A stretch of 64,000 nt of DNA from Burkholderia catarinensis (GCF_001883705.2 NZ_MDEQ02000007.1:62001-126000); one strand, 5' to 3'; shown: positions 34,149 through 43,150, counted from the stretch's first letter. Made by a program: numbers and translations. The notes: generated from the letters alone by a model not told the origin.

Positions 34149-37100
34149 TCACCCGGCTCCACGTCTGTCTTGCGTCCGGGCGCGTGACGCGATTCGTTCG
34201 CCGCCGGCGTGATGAGAGCGCCTGGTCGCGTTATCGCAGGTGGGCGCATCGCGCTTTCGAGTTCTGCCAGTGTGTTCCAGATTCTCGGCTCGATTTCGCG
34301 CATGGCTTTTCGCGACATGAAGCAGGCACCTAGCCATGCAAGTACGTCGGACGGTCGAGCCTGACCGTGCTCGATCTCGTCCAGACGATCCGCGAGCATC
34401 GCTGTGAATCCCGGATCCGACAGTTCGTCGGCCGACAACTCCTCGCGCCTCTCCTCCAGCGTCAGTGCTGCCTGCACGCCACTTACGGTCAGGCAGACCG
34501 AGCCGCCAGCCACCGGCATCTTGATCAGTTGTCTTTCCGCAAGGCTCTGCAGTGAGCGCGCGAGCGTTGAGGGGCGGCCGATCCCGGCAAATTCGAGATC
34601 GAGTAGCAAGCGATCGACCGGCATGTTCCACAATGTTGCAGCTTCCAGTGACCACTGCGGCACGATAGTGTCGAACGCATTGGCTTGCCAAGCATCTAGC
34701 AACGCATCGACGGAGTTAATTTGGGCGTCCTCGCCCAGCAGTAGCTCGGCGACGTACGGTACGACCTCGCGATCCTGCACCGTGCCCGACGCCGAGTTAC
34801 ACGACGTTGCCTGGATCCGTAGACGCACTTTCGCAGCACGAGCGGATTCGAACGGCAGGTCGAGCGAGGCATGTCGAACCAGATATGGTCCCTGCTCTGC
34901 AGCGATAAAGTGTTCCCAGACGAGCGTATAGACATCGCGATAATCTGGATGTGCGAATACGCCAGCAAGCGTCTCTGGCGATGCGCTGCGATCGAGAGGG
35001 GTGACGGGAGGATGACCTTCGCGGGAGCCCGGATCGATCGGCTCGAGCGGATCGAAGGCTCGTCCCGTGACCCCGTTGTTCGACCAGGTGCCGTCGTAAA
35101 GCGCCTGCAGCGCGTCCATCGTCCGCCACGGTAACAAACCGAAGCGACGCCACGCTTGCGCCATCAGCAAGATGGTGCCGGCCGCTGGCAGGTCAGCTGT
35201 TTCGTGTGTTACCACGGGCGGTTCGTCGGGCATCAGACGCAGTGTCTGCAGCGTGCGAAGCACTTTGGGGGCGTCGGCAGCGGGCGTCGTCGCCCGGTTC
35301 TGCTGCACCTGTACGACTTCACCTCGCAGCGTGATGCCGTCCACCTCGAGGCGAGCGACGATTCTCTGCGAGTCGGCCATTGAGCGTGTTTGGCGTGCCG
35401 TATCCAGTAGCATGCGTAGCACCGCGCCCTGCACACGGCCGATCATGATGCTGCGTGCTGCGGGCATGTGCTCCAGATCCACAGCGCCCAGCGGGGCGAG
35501 CTCCTCACACACCGCCAAGCATGCGTCGTCAGCCACCGGCTGTTGCATCACGGCGTGGAACCGTGCGGTGATGAGGTTGTCGGCGATCTCGCGGACGATT
35601 TCGGCCATCACCTTGTTTTCGTCGAGCGCGCCGGGCGAGGCCAGCGCCGCCTCGACGGCTGGGTGCGTGATCGCACCCAGCCGCGCGCGCACGACCCGCT
35701 TGCTCGCGAGCGGCTCGCGCAACAGCCGCAGGATCTGCCATCCGATGTATTCGCCCATCCGGTCGTCGTCGGTCGCTATTACGATATCGTCGACCGATTC
35801 GACGAGGGGCGTTGCGTTAGCGACGAACGCCGCGGCATGGTCCTGGGGTACGGGGCGCGGCACGAAGCCGGCATTGATGTCGACGCCACCTTCGAGCGGC
35901 AGCGTGGTCAGGGCGCCTGCCGTCGCTATCACCCCCGAAGCCTTGCCGAGTAGCTCGCCAAGGCTTGTCTGTTTGTTCGGCGCTTCAATCAACACGGCAC
36001 GCTGCGGGTAGAGCGGCCGCGCGGTGGTGCGATGGCGCAGATGCACGCCAAGTTGCTCTACGGGCGACATCGAGACGAGCGCTTCGCGATCGGCGATCTC
36101 GTTGCGTGGCACAAATCGGTCTACGTTGCCAGAGAACAGGCGGGTAGGATGCGCGAACACGATGAATGAGCGTTTCGCGCGCGAGACGGCGACATTCAAC
36201 AGACTGGCATCAGCGTCAATGAAGCTGCCGCCGCCCTGCTCCGGCCCCTCCACGAGACTGAAACAGACGATTGGCCGCTCGGCCCCCTGCAGCTTATGGA
36301 CGGTGCCCACCACCACTTTGGCCACGTCGTCCGGCGCGGGCCATGTTCCAGCGCGCGACTCGCGGGCGTCGTCGAACGCTTGCTGGATTCTCTCCTTCAA
36401 CAGGTCGGCCTGGGGACGATATGGCGTGATCAGCGCGACGATCTCCCGCAACGGCTTGCCCGCCGTGGCGGCGTTGGCTTGCCATGCTGGCCAACGCTCG
36501 ACGACCCAGGCAACGATCTCTTCAACCTCGCGAGGATTGCGCCACGAGCCGCCTGCCGGCAACGGCTCGGCATTCACCGATACCCAGGCAATCGTAGGCT
36601 CCGGCCCCTTGTCGTCTTCCTCGGTTGTGATCTTGAGCCGATTTCCGTAAGCAAGCGTGTTGCAGTAACGGATGATGTCGGGCTTGCAGCGATAGTGGTA
36701 TTTCAGCGTGACGCCGAGGTCGTCCGCTTCGCGCCAGCGTGACAGCAGTCGCGCGATGTCGAGCATGCTGCCCGATGCCACCGAACGGTGCGACCGAACG
36801 ATATCATCGAGATACGGCAGCGTGTCGGTTTGAGCCGCAATGCCGAATTCTGTCAGCGGTGTGTTATTCCAGATTGGCGCCAGCTGTTTCCGATCGCCGA
36901 CAACGGCGGCGCGGCGCGCAAGCGCGAAGATCGCAGCGGTGAGTTCCGGTGGCGCTTGCCCGGCCTCATCGACGACCAGCAAATCGACCTTCCCGAGCAC
37001 ATGTGTGACCGGGCTTGCCGGGTTGACGAGTGTCGGCTCGATGGCAAACAAGCGCGGTGCGCTGTGCAGCGTAGAGACAATGCAGGGCGTCAGCATGCAG

Positions 37101-39004
37101 AGGCGCCGCAGCGCATCCTCGACGTTCGCCGGGTGGCGCGTCACGAGCCGTTCGCGTTGCGCGAGCAAGAAGCGCCCTTCCCAGTAGCGCGCCGCCCAAT
37201 GGAAGGCATCGGCGCGCCACAACAGATCGGCGATGTCTTCGGCTGCCCAGGCGTCGTGCTCCCGATTGAGTCTATCGATACGATCCTGCAGGACTTCGAT
37301 CCGCTTCTCTGTCCACTGATCGCGTGCAGCTTCGAACGCCCTCTCGACACGGTGATGCCAAGGACCACCTTCGCGCCACTCCCGCTCGAAGCTGGCTTGG
37401 GCATCCATCACGAGATCGAGTCGGTGCCAGACATGCTCAATCGCAGCTTCAAGCGTCGTCAGCTCGGGATCGTTCAGAGCATGCCGCGCATGGATGAGAT
37501 AGGCTTCTTCATATTCGATTGCACGAAGCGGATCGAGTACATCCTGCCGGTTCCAGTAGCGGTAAAGAAAGCCACCTTTGGTCTCCTGGAGGCAGACGAA
37601 TCGCTCCGCTTCCGCGCGCGTGGAAGCGTCGGTGAGGCGTGAGCTGGCCGGCAGGTAAGCGCCGTAGCTGCTTGCATCTGCAATCCAACGCTGGGCGTGG
37701 GTGAGCGTCGCGTCCGGATGTGGTGCGTTGCCGAACGCCTCAATCACGTTGGTGACGGACTGGTTGGTCGCGCCGCAAGCAAGCGTGATAGGACACGGCG
37801 CCTGCTGCAGTGCCGCGTTGATCCACTGGCTAGCGACGACGGCACGCAGCATCGACGTCTTACCGCTTCCCGGCGGTCCGTTGACCGCCTGTAGTTCGCC
37901 CTCCTTGAGCGACAGGATCGCACCGACTGCCGTGCGCTGTGTGGCATCGAGAGGGAATAACCCGCGTCGCGCAACGCCGCCGTCATATTCATCGATGTGG
38001 CCCGTCATGGCCTGATTGATCGAAGGTGGAGCTTGTTCGATCCACGCCGCGTTTTCGCCGCCGCCCAGTCGCTCGAATAGCGGCAGCCGTCCATTCTCGC
38101 GTTGTAGCTCGGTGAGCGCAGCCGCGTACGTGGCATTCAGCTGACCGCGTCCGCTGCCCTCGGCGGGTAACGTTACGGCGTAAAGTTGCCAAGAGCGGCG
38201 TTGGCCAGAACCGCGGCGGGTGCTCGTCTTCCGATCTCTGGGTAATCTCGCGATCAGTTCCGTCAGCAACGCAACGTCATCGTCGACTCCAAGCAAGCCG
38301 CGCAACACGGCCATCGAGGTACGCCACCAGGTGTCCCACCCCGGTGCCACGGTTGGATCGGTCACCATGGCGCTGAGCTGTTGCGTCATCGCCGCATTCG
38401 CCTCGTCTCGATGCGCGATCCGGAAACCGTAAGACTCGACGTCGGGATCGAGATACTTACCGTTGAAGATCGGCGGTGCGTCGGTACGAGGAGCCAGCAG
38501 ATTGTCCTCGGTAAGGATGGCCGGCACTGCCAACAACATGTGCATCCGGTTCTTCAACTGTGGCACGTGGTTCGCGTCGGCCTCCCAAAGCGCCAGGACC
38601 ACCTGTACATTGTTGCCGGTCGATGTTTGCCCCTCTGCGTCGGGGCTGGCGCCGTGCCGATGCGCATCTGCAGCGAGCAACGTGAGCTCCGGCAGCTTCC
38701 CACTCTTGCGAAGCCGATCGCGCAAGTCGTCGAACGACACGTAATCGAGTGCCGAACACCAGTATTGCGCAAGCGCCTCGACGGGGATTTCTGGCACCCG
38801 GATGGTTACAGCGGTCCGACGGTAGATACGATGCGGTCCAGAGACGGGTTCCGGTGCTATCGGGATGGCAGGCGGAGCGGCTGTGGAAGCGCGCGGGACA
38901 CTTGATTGAGCGTCGATTGCACCGTGCGTGGGAGATAGTGTGACGTCACCGCTAACGGCCTTCGCAAGCGAGACTAGGAATTTACTGAGCCAGGGCCGAA
39001 TCAT
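34145..39004 (-). CDS. Operon protein B: SF1 helicase fused to a topoisomerase-IA-like region
   Basis: A 1619-residue protein; the ATG at 39002-39004 overlaps the upstream stop by 23 nt (a longer frame to 39166 lacks support). Residues 350-960 form an SF1 Upf1/Dna2-like helicase: Walker A GPPGSGKT (376-383), Walker B DEAGQ (679-683), motif III VVGDRKQLAP (701-710), LITPYRPQ (858-865), motif V GTVHKLQGAE (900-909) and motif VI NVAVSRAKRSF (936-946). Residues 1000-1390 resemble topoisomerase IA: Toprim with Glu1007 and ATDDDRMGEYIGW (1077-1089), GRVQ (1189-1192), GHPPVTP (1330-1336) and DVYTLVWEHFIAA (1357-1369). The segment aligning with the active-site ITYxR reads VTGR (1312-1315), so the catalytic Tyr appears absent. 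The C-terminal 230 residues are helical and unrecognised. Confidence 0.85.
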   Translation of the reverse strand: MIRPWLSKFLVSLAKAVSGDVTLSPTHGAIDAQSSVPRASTAAPPAIPIAPEPVSGPHRIYRRTAVTIRVPEIPVEALAQYWCSALDYVSFDDLRDRLRKSGKLPELTLLAADAHRHGASPDAEGQTSTGNNVQVVLALWEADANHVPQLKNRMHMLLAVPAILTEDNLLAPRTDAPPIFNGKYLDPDVESYGFRIAHRDEANAAMTQQLSAMVTDPTVAPGWDTWWRTSMAVLRGLLGVDDDVALLTELIARLPRDRKTSTRRGSGQRRSWQLYAVTLPAEGSGRGQLNATYAAALTELQRENGRLPLFERLGGGENAAWIEQAPPSINQAMTGHIDEYDGGVARRGLFPLDATQRTAVGAILSLKEGELQAVNGPPGSGKTSMLRAVVASQWINAALQQAPCPITLACGATNQSVTNVIEAFGNAPHPDATLTHAQRWIADASSYGAYLPASSRLTDASTRAEAERFVCLQETKGGFLYRYWNRQDVLDPLRAIEYEEAYLIHARHALNDPELTTLEAAIEHVWHRLDLVMDAQASFEREWREGGPWHHRVERAFEAARDQWTEKRIEVLQDRIDRLNREHDAWAAEDIADLLWRADAFHWAARYWEGRFLLAQRERLVTRHPANVEDALRRLCMLTPCIVSTLHSAPRLFAIEPTLVNPASPVTHVLGKVDLLVVDEAGQAPPELTAAIFALARRAAVVGDRKQLAPIWNNTPLTEFGIAAQTDTLPYLDDIVRSHRSVASGSMLDIARLLSRWREADDLGVTLKYHYRCKPDIIRYCNTLAYGNRLKITTEEDDKGPEPTIAWVSVNAEPLPAGGSWRNPREVEEIVAWVVERWPAWQANAATAGKPLREIVALITPYRPQADLLKERIQQAFDDARESRAGTWPAPDDVAKVVVGTVHKLQGAERPIVCFSLVEGPEQGGGSFIDADASLLNVAVSRAKRSFIVFAHPTRLFSGNVDRFVPRNEIADREALVSMSPVEQLGVHLRHRTTARPLYPQRAVLIEAPNKQTSLGELLGKASGVIATAGALTTLPLEGGVDINAGFVPRPVPQDHAAAFVANATPLVESVDDIVIATDDDRMGEYIGWQILRLLREPLASKRVVRARLGAITHPAVEAALASPGALDENKVMAEIVREIADNLITARFHAVMQQPVADDACLAVCEELAPLGAVDLEHMPAARSIMIGRVQGAVLRMLLDTARQTRSMADSQRIVARLEVDGITLRGEVVQVQQNRATTPAADAPKVLRTLQTLRLMPDEPPVVTHETADLPAAGTILLMAQAWRRFGLLPWRTMDALQALYDGTWSNNGVTGRAFDPLEPIDPGSREGHPPVTPLDRSASPETLAGVFAHPDYRDVYTLVWEHFIAAEQGPYLVRHASLDLPFESARAAKVRLRIQATSCNSASGTVQDREVVPYVAELLLGEDAQINSVDALLDAWQANAFDTIVPQWSLEAATLWNMPVDRLLLDLEFAGIGRPSTLARSLQSLAERQLIKMPVAGGSVCLTVSGVQAALTLEERREELSADELSDPGFTAMLADRLDEIEHGQARPSDVLAWLGACFMSRKAMREIEPRIWNTLAELESAMRPPAITRPGALITPAANESRHAPGRKTDVEPGD

Positions 39005-40253
39005 CGTCGAGTGTGTTGGAAAGGTGGGGCATGGCACGATGCAGGTGCGACGCGCTCCAGTACTGGCCTCTCGATACGAGACGCACAATGATCGGGACGC
39101 CAGGGGCAAGCCCTGCGCTCCTCGATACCGATTCGGCAACGAAAGCGCGGCTCGTGCCGCGGCCAAGTCGTTCGTCGCTGAACTGGAGGGTGACCATCAT
39201 GAATGGCTCGGTATGCTTGGCGGCGTCGGCCGTATCCGACGAGAGGGTGAGCGACGTCATCGGCTCAGACTGCGGATCGCCCCCCGGTCCCGAAGCCTGA
39301 AAGGCGGGCCCGGCTTGCTGACGCGGCACGTGAACTTTGATCGAATCAACAGTCGCGGCAACCCAGTCGATCACCTCACCGTCGGCGGTCGGTACGCGGA
39401 ACATGCCGGGCGCCAGCAATCGCAGGAAATTCCATCGAGTCTCCTCGCCTGCCGACTCGATCCACATAAGCACGCGATCTATCGACAGTGCCTCGGCATC
39501 CTCACGTGGGCCACGCAATATTGCCGACCACGAATCGATTAACGCACGACTTTGCTCGTCGGTGTCGGATTCCGGCAACGAGGCGCGATGTACCGCCTGG
39601 ATGCCAAGCGCGCGCAACGCGCTCGATTTCACCCAAATCCTCGCTGAAACCGGTGCTCCCTCTTCGTGCGTGGCGAACGGAACGGCTTTTGCGCCCGATG
39701 CGGACCACGTATTCAGTGCGAATGCCACGACAGGCTGCTGCGCTGCGCCGGCATGGCGTCCACCGGGAAATGCCTGACCGGCGTGCGGCGCATGCAATAC
39801 CGTGGCTTCGAAACGCGAGCCGTTTCGTTGCGCATCGACGAGCACCTCGGTGCCTGTACGAATGAACGCAATGCTGGCACTTTCTACGATCGATTGCGGT
39901 AGCACCAGAGCCGCGCCATCTAAGTCGAGATCAGGGTCCAGCGGTGTCAGCAAATATTCACGCACGCCTTTCGTGGGCCCCACCAGCACGCTTGCTCTCA
40001 CCGACTGCAGCGTGGATGGCAGATGGTCCATTAGCACCGACACGACGCTCCATCGATTGTTTACGATGGCGATTTCACAATGAAAGCGTTTGCCCGCCAC
40101 CGGCTGGATCCCGAGCCTCTTGACGCTGAAGGTCGCCTCCGTGGCGGGCGCCTGAGTGACGATGACTGCGTTCGCCCAAGTGCCATAACGGCCCTCTTTC
40201 CACTCATGGACGACCGCTTCGACCTGGATCGATCCGATTGGCTGATTGTTCAT
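38982..40253 (-). CDS. Operon protein A: possible OB-fold/cold-shock-like nucleic-acid-binding protein
   Basis: A 423-residue protein and first gene of the operon (ATG 40251-40253). Three segments of about 65 residues look like divergent OB/cold-shock modules. Each starts with a beta strand, has a central Gly-rich turn and ends with a G-x-V-x-V then Arg/Ser-x-x-A-x-x-L pattern. They lie at about 8-75, 83-155 (VRASVLVGPTKGVREYLLTP) and 345-410 (VTLQFSDERLGRGTSRAFVA). The linker carries DRVLMWIESAGEETRWNFLRLL. No known family was recognised with certainty. Nucleic-acid binding would suit a partner of the helicase-topoisomerase. Confidence 0.55.
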   Translation of the reverse strand: MNNQPIGSIQVEAVVHEWKEGRYGTWANAVIVTQAPATEATFSVKRLGIQPVAGKRFHCEIAIVNNRWSVVSVLMDHLPSTLQSVRASVLVGPTKGVREYLLTPLDPDLDLDGAALVLPQSIVESASIAFIRTGTEVLVDAQRNGSRFEATVLHAPHAGQAFPGGRHAGAAQQPVVAFALNTWSASGAKAVPFATHEEGAPVSARIWVKSSALRALGIQAVHRASLPESDTDEQSRALIDSWSAILRGPREDAEALSIDRVLMWIESAGEETRWNFLRLLAPGMFRVPTADGEVIDWVAATVDSIKVHVPRQQAGPAFQASGPGGDPQSEPMTSLTLSSDTADAAKHTEPFMMVTLQFSDERLGRGTSRAFVAESVSRSAGLAPGVPIIVRLVSRGQYWSASHLHRAMPHLSNTLDDDSALAQ

Positions 40254-40786
40254 CGAGGGAATCGAACTCGACCCAATTGGGCACTCCCCTCATGCCTGTC
40301 CCTGCCAACTCGCGTCATCGTGAGTACGGTTCGAACTGTTGGTTGGTCGAATTGCACTCCCATTCGCGGGTTCAGCGCAGAAGCACGCCGTGCGGTGAAA
40401 AGACAAGCAGACGCTCCGATCTTGTACATGTATCTGGTCCTGAATCTGTCAGTCTGCCTCTGGGTTGCACGTATCGACCGCCCAGGTGATCGACAGTCGA
40501 AATTATCAAATTCCAACTGGGTAATCAGTTGCCAAAATCTAAACGGTTTTCCGAGATCACAGCTAGCATCCCGGAGTTAGCAGCTTGTGCTGCCGGGGGC
40601 GAAAGCGCGCCCAGAGCACCTTCCGTCCTATACGGAACTTTACATTACGCCTCCCAAGCGGAGACTGACTCGCTTTGCATCAGTCATCGCGTAAACTCGG
40701 CGGCAGAAGTTCATCTACTACGTCGGAATGTCCAGGACGAATTGGTTGCCCAGGCTCGGTCGACAGTGCGCCGAGCCGGGGGGCAG
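40254..40786. promoter_or_regulatory. Upstream region of the helicase-topoisomerase operon
   Basis: 533 bp separate the operon start from the nuclease remnant; no convincing gene is seen on either strand. An inverted repeat TTCGA (40330-40334) / TCGAA (40347-40351) lies 80-100 bp upstream of the first start codon and could be an operator. No well-spaced -35/-10 pair was identified. The stretch is less GC-rich than the housekeeping regions. Confidence 0.35.
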
Positions 40787-41198
40787 TTATTTCAGGTTTC
40801 TAAGCTTCTTGATCGCATCTGTCAGCAGCGAAGGTACAGAAAGGCCATGATGATCTACAAGCTTCTGAATTTGAACTACCGAAAGATCCCTGAAGTGAAT
40901 CGCCTCGAAAGTCTTAAATAATTCGTTCAACTGTTTCGTTAATCGTTTGATTTCAACCTTCCGCATTGCCTCGACTTCGTGTGTGAACGAAGCTGTTCTG
41001 GCCGCAACGTTGCTCGGATGAATGATGATACGTTTGACCTCCATTCCCCTATAGTGTTTTTTTGAACCTCGCACTTAAACGGTTCATCTGCTCAGCTTCT
41101 CGCTTGTTGATCTCGGCAGGATCAATTTCGACTTCGTTCTTGCACTCCCACAAGATGTACTGGGTATCCTTTTCCTCGCTTAGGTTCCTACGCCACAA
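40787..41198 (-). pseudogene. Frameshifted C-terminal remnant of a PDDEXK nuclease
   Basis: Two adjacent minus-strand frames form one protein. The upstream frame (about 41198-41052) encodes QYILWECKNEVEIDPAEINK then REAEQMNRLSARFKK and stops at 41049-41051. The downstream frame continues KKHYRGMEVKRIIIHPSNVA through to a stop at 40787. They join in register if one base is removed from a seven-A run (T7 on the plus strand, 41057-41063). The WECKNE segment is a typical E-x-K nuclease strand. The 5' part is missing, cut by the Osa/FiwA-like gene. A separate start at ATG 41042-41044 (85 residues) with an AGGGG site is possible but would lack the nuclease core. Confidence 0.6.
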
Positions 41199-41629
41199 TG
41201 CTTGCGGAGCAGCATGGCTTCCGATTCATGGACCTCGACTGGCATGATCACGGCACCAGCATATTGGAGATACCTCGCGCGATGCCGGCCGTTTGTAAAG
41301 CCGGCTACGGGCACCTTCTCGATTTCAGGCTTCAATATCCCCCAGAGCCTGCGACGCTTGACGGCCCGGAGCGAAAATCCAACGACCGGCATATCACACG
41401 CGCCTCCCTCAGGGTTCAGAAAATCGCGAATGCCTTCGAGCTTCCCCTGCTTCCACTCGATTGGACATGGAATTACGAGCTTGTCGCGTTCAAAGCAAGT
41501 CATGAACCGATCGACGTCGACCGTAACGACAGTGTAGCCATCTACGTGGTCATGGCTACGCTTGAAATCGACATGAGCATAAGGTGTATGGTCGAGGCCA
41601 AGTCGCACCTGCCAGATCTTTCCTGTCAT
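41180..41629 (-). CDS. Plasmid fertility-inhibition-like protein (Osa/FiwA type)
   Basis: About 149 residues from the ATG at 41627-41629; the frame is open far upstream (to about 42208), so the start is uncertain. The C-terminal half shows VPVAGFTNGRHRARYLQYAG followed by PVEVHESEAMLLRKHCG. This Gly-Arg-His-Arg pattern with a closing Leu-Cys-Gly is that of plasmid fertility-inhibition proteins such as Osa and FiwA, which have a ParB/sulfiredoxin-like fold and block conjugative transfer of other elements. An isolated copy on a chromosome implies a degraded plasmid or integrative element. Its 3' end overlaps the nuclease remnant by about 20 bp. Confidence 0.55.
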   Translation of the reverse strand: MTGKIWQVRLGLDHTPYAHVDFKRSHDHVDGYTVVTVDVDRFMTCFERDKLVIPCPIEWKQGKLEGIRDFLNPEGGACDMPVVGFSLRAVKRRRLWGILKPEIEKVPVAGFTNGRHRARYLQYAGAVIMPVEVHESEAMLLRKHCGVGT

Positions 41630-41785
41630 TTGAGTATCTATCTCGTGTGATGCTTTCCTGTTTATCGGCCTGTACCGACTTTTCTTGAGCAACGGCTTCT
41701 CGGCGACCTTCGAGGCCGTTGCGTCGAAAGTAGCTATGTACTCGCACTCGAATGCATGGCCAAAACGCCCAATTGGGTACTTGGC

Positions 41786-41905
41786 GGACTCAGTCACACG
41801 CATACCGCATGTGATGCCGAGCCACAGGATTAGTGTCGCGTGTTGGAACGCGACTGCTCGATTCTGTGACACGCAGGACATGGCGAAATCGCGTCGGGGT
41901 GAGGA
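41786..41905 (-). pseudogene. Tyrosine-integrase fragment
   Basis: In the frame upstream of the Osa/FiwA-like gene, the translation RAVAFQHATLILWLG followed by ITCGMRVTESA matches the box around the first catalytic Arg of tyrosine recombinases (xxLWLGxTCGMRVTEIA). The preceding SPRRDFAMSCVSQN is also reminiscent of island integrases. Similarity ends abruptly on both sides and the remaining catalytic residues (H-x-x-R, Tyr) are absent. It is a small scar, not a gene. It supports past integration of a mobile element here. Confidence 0.45.
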
Positions 41906-42169
41906 TTTTGCGTGCTGGGCTTCATGCTTCCAGATCTCATAACGCGCTCGATAATCGAGTCTGTTCCGAGAGGGGGAGCGATTGATGCTCCTTTCCAGTG
42001 TAAGCCGTGGAGAGGCTCCCCTCATCGGGAAAGCCGGCGCCCCTTGCCACCGCAAAATGTGACCCCGCGGCATTTTCATTGCCACGCCGGCTGTTCTCAG
42101 TTTCGACCGGCGCAAGCCTTGCCCAATGCAATGGCGGTGGAACGTACAGACGACGTGCGTGGGATGTAG

Positions 42170-42370
42170 ACCGAAGCCACTAACGTTCTCAGCTACCACG
42201 CCGCACATGCCAACTTATCGGCCTGGAAATACTCACCGTCCGGATGGCAGGACGGGCTGATCACGCTGGCGGACTATCGCCGCACCGGCCTACGCCGAAT
42301 TCGGACACGCTTGTTGTGCAAGCCGATCACCCTGCTCGGGCGGCGGTTTCTAGTCAGGCGAACATTCTGA
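42170..42370 (+). pseudogene. Open fragment of unknown protein
   Basis: 66 uninterrupted plus-strand codons run from a TAG (42167-42169) to a TGA (42368-42370), with no start codon at the 5' side. The translation is protein-like and basic: SAWKYSPSGWQDGLITLADY then RRTGLRRIRTRLLCKPITLL. No family was recognised. It could be the 3' end of a gene lost from the island edge. The next 190 bp (to 42559) hold AT-rich DNA without a gene. Confidence 0.3.
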
Positions 42371-42559
42371 ACAGTGAGTTTTGCATGGAAATAAATCTAT
42401 TGTGATAAGAAAAGTTATCTTTCTAGAACGCCACAGTAGCCACGACTTCGCAGCGTCCAGTCCGTCATAGGTCCGCGGGCCACGCACGCAGTCTTCCGGA
42501 AGGTTCGCCCGGCGTCATGAGCGACCTCCTCGGCGTCCGCCATCACGCGCGATCCACCC

Positions 42560-43150
42560 TCATCGAGTCAGGTTCGTCCGGATGACCGATGCGATATCGC
42601 GGCTCACCGACGCCAGCGCGCGGTCGTGCGCCGTGACGAGCGCGTCGTAGCCCTGCCCCTGCACTAGCTCATGCACGACGGAGCGCCCCCTCACCACGTC
42701 CGGCTTCCCCGGCGGCCGAATCGTCCACTGCGCGTCGATCGTGACCGAATCACCCGGCATCGAATCGAAGCGCATCACGTCCACACGCACGCGCCACGCC
42801 GGTGCAGTACCCGCTCCGGAATCGAACACGTTCACCTGTGCCGAACCCAGCAGCGTGCCGAGATCGGCCGCGATTACACGTGCGATATCCGTCTTCAGCG
42901 GCTCGGCCCAGCGCGCGAATTCGTCGATTTCCACGCGGCTGCCGGCCGCGCGCGTGACGATCTGCGGACGGTCGATCAGATCCGGAACCGTGACCGGGCC
43001 GATCACGACACGGACCGGCGTGGTGTTGTCGGTGCTCGCGAGCGTCGCATCCGGGGCCAGCGTGTAGAAGCTGGCCTTCGGCGAACTGCCGCAGCCGCCC
43101 AGCGATCCGGCGGCCACGATGGCGACGACGATTACGTCAATGCGTCTCAC
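42560..43150 (-). CDS. pqiC: PqiC-like ABC-type transport auxiliary lipoprotein
   Basis: A 196-residue lipoprotein. The GTG start (43148-43150) overlaps the pqiB stop (GTGA). The signal peptide ends at a lipobox GSLGGC, followed by GSSPKASFYTLAPDAT, the conserved SxxYTL entry of the PqiC/YmbA domain. Later elements are PDLIDRPQIVTR and FARWAEPLKTDIARVIAADL. PqiC sits in the outer membrane and forms a ring at the tip of the PqiB tube in lipid trafficking. It is the last gene of a six-gene operon. Confidence 0.88.
   Translation of the reverse strand: MRRIDVIVVAIVAAGSLGGCGSSPKASFYTLAPDATLASTDNTTPVRVVIGPVTVPDLIDRPQIVTRAAGSRVEIDEFARWAEPLKTDIARVIAADLGTLLGSAQVNVFDSGAGTAPAWRVRVDVMRFDSMPGDSVTIDAQWTIRPPGKPDVVRGRSVVHELVQGQGYDALVTAHDRALASVSRDIASVIRTNLTR

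Noticed and set aside
34145-39004. Reverse gyrase
   Set aside because: The helicase part has SF1 (Upf1/Dna2-like) motifs rather than the SF2 motifs of reverse gyrase, and the topoisomerase catalytic Tyr seems absent.
40250-40516. 88-codon minus-strand frame just upstream of the helicase-topoisomerase operon
   Set aside because: No start signal or motif; Arg-rich and overlapping the first operon start codon.
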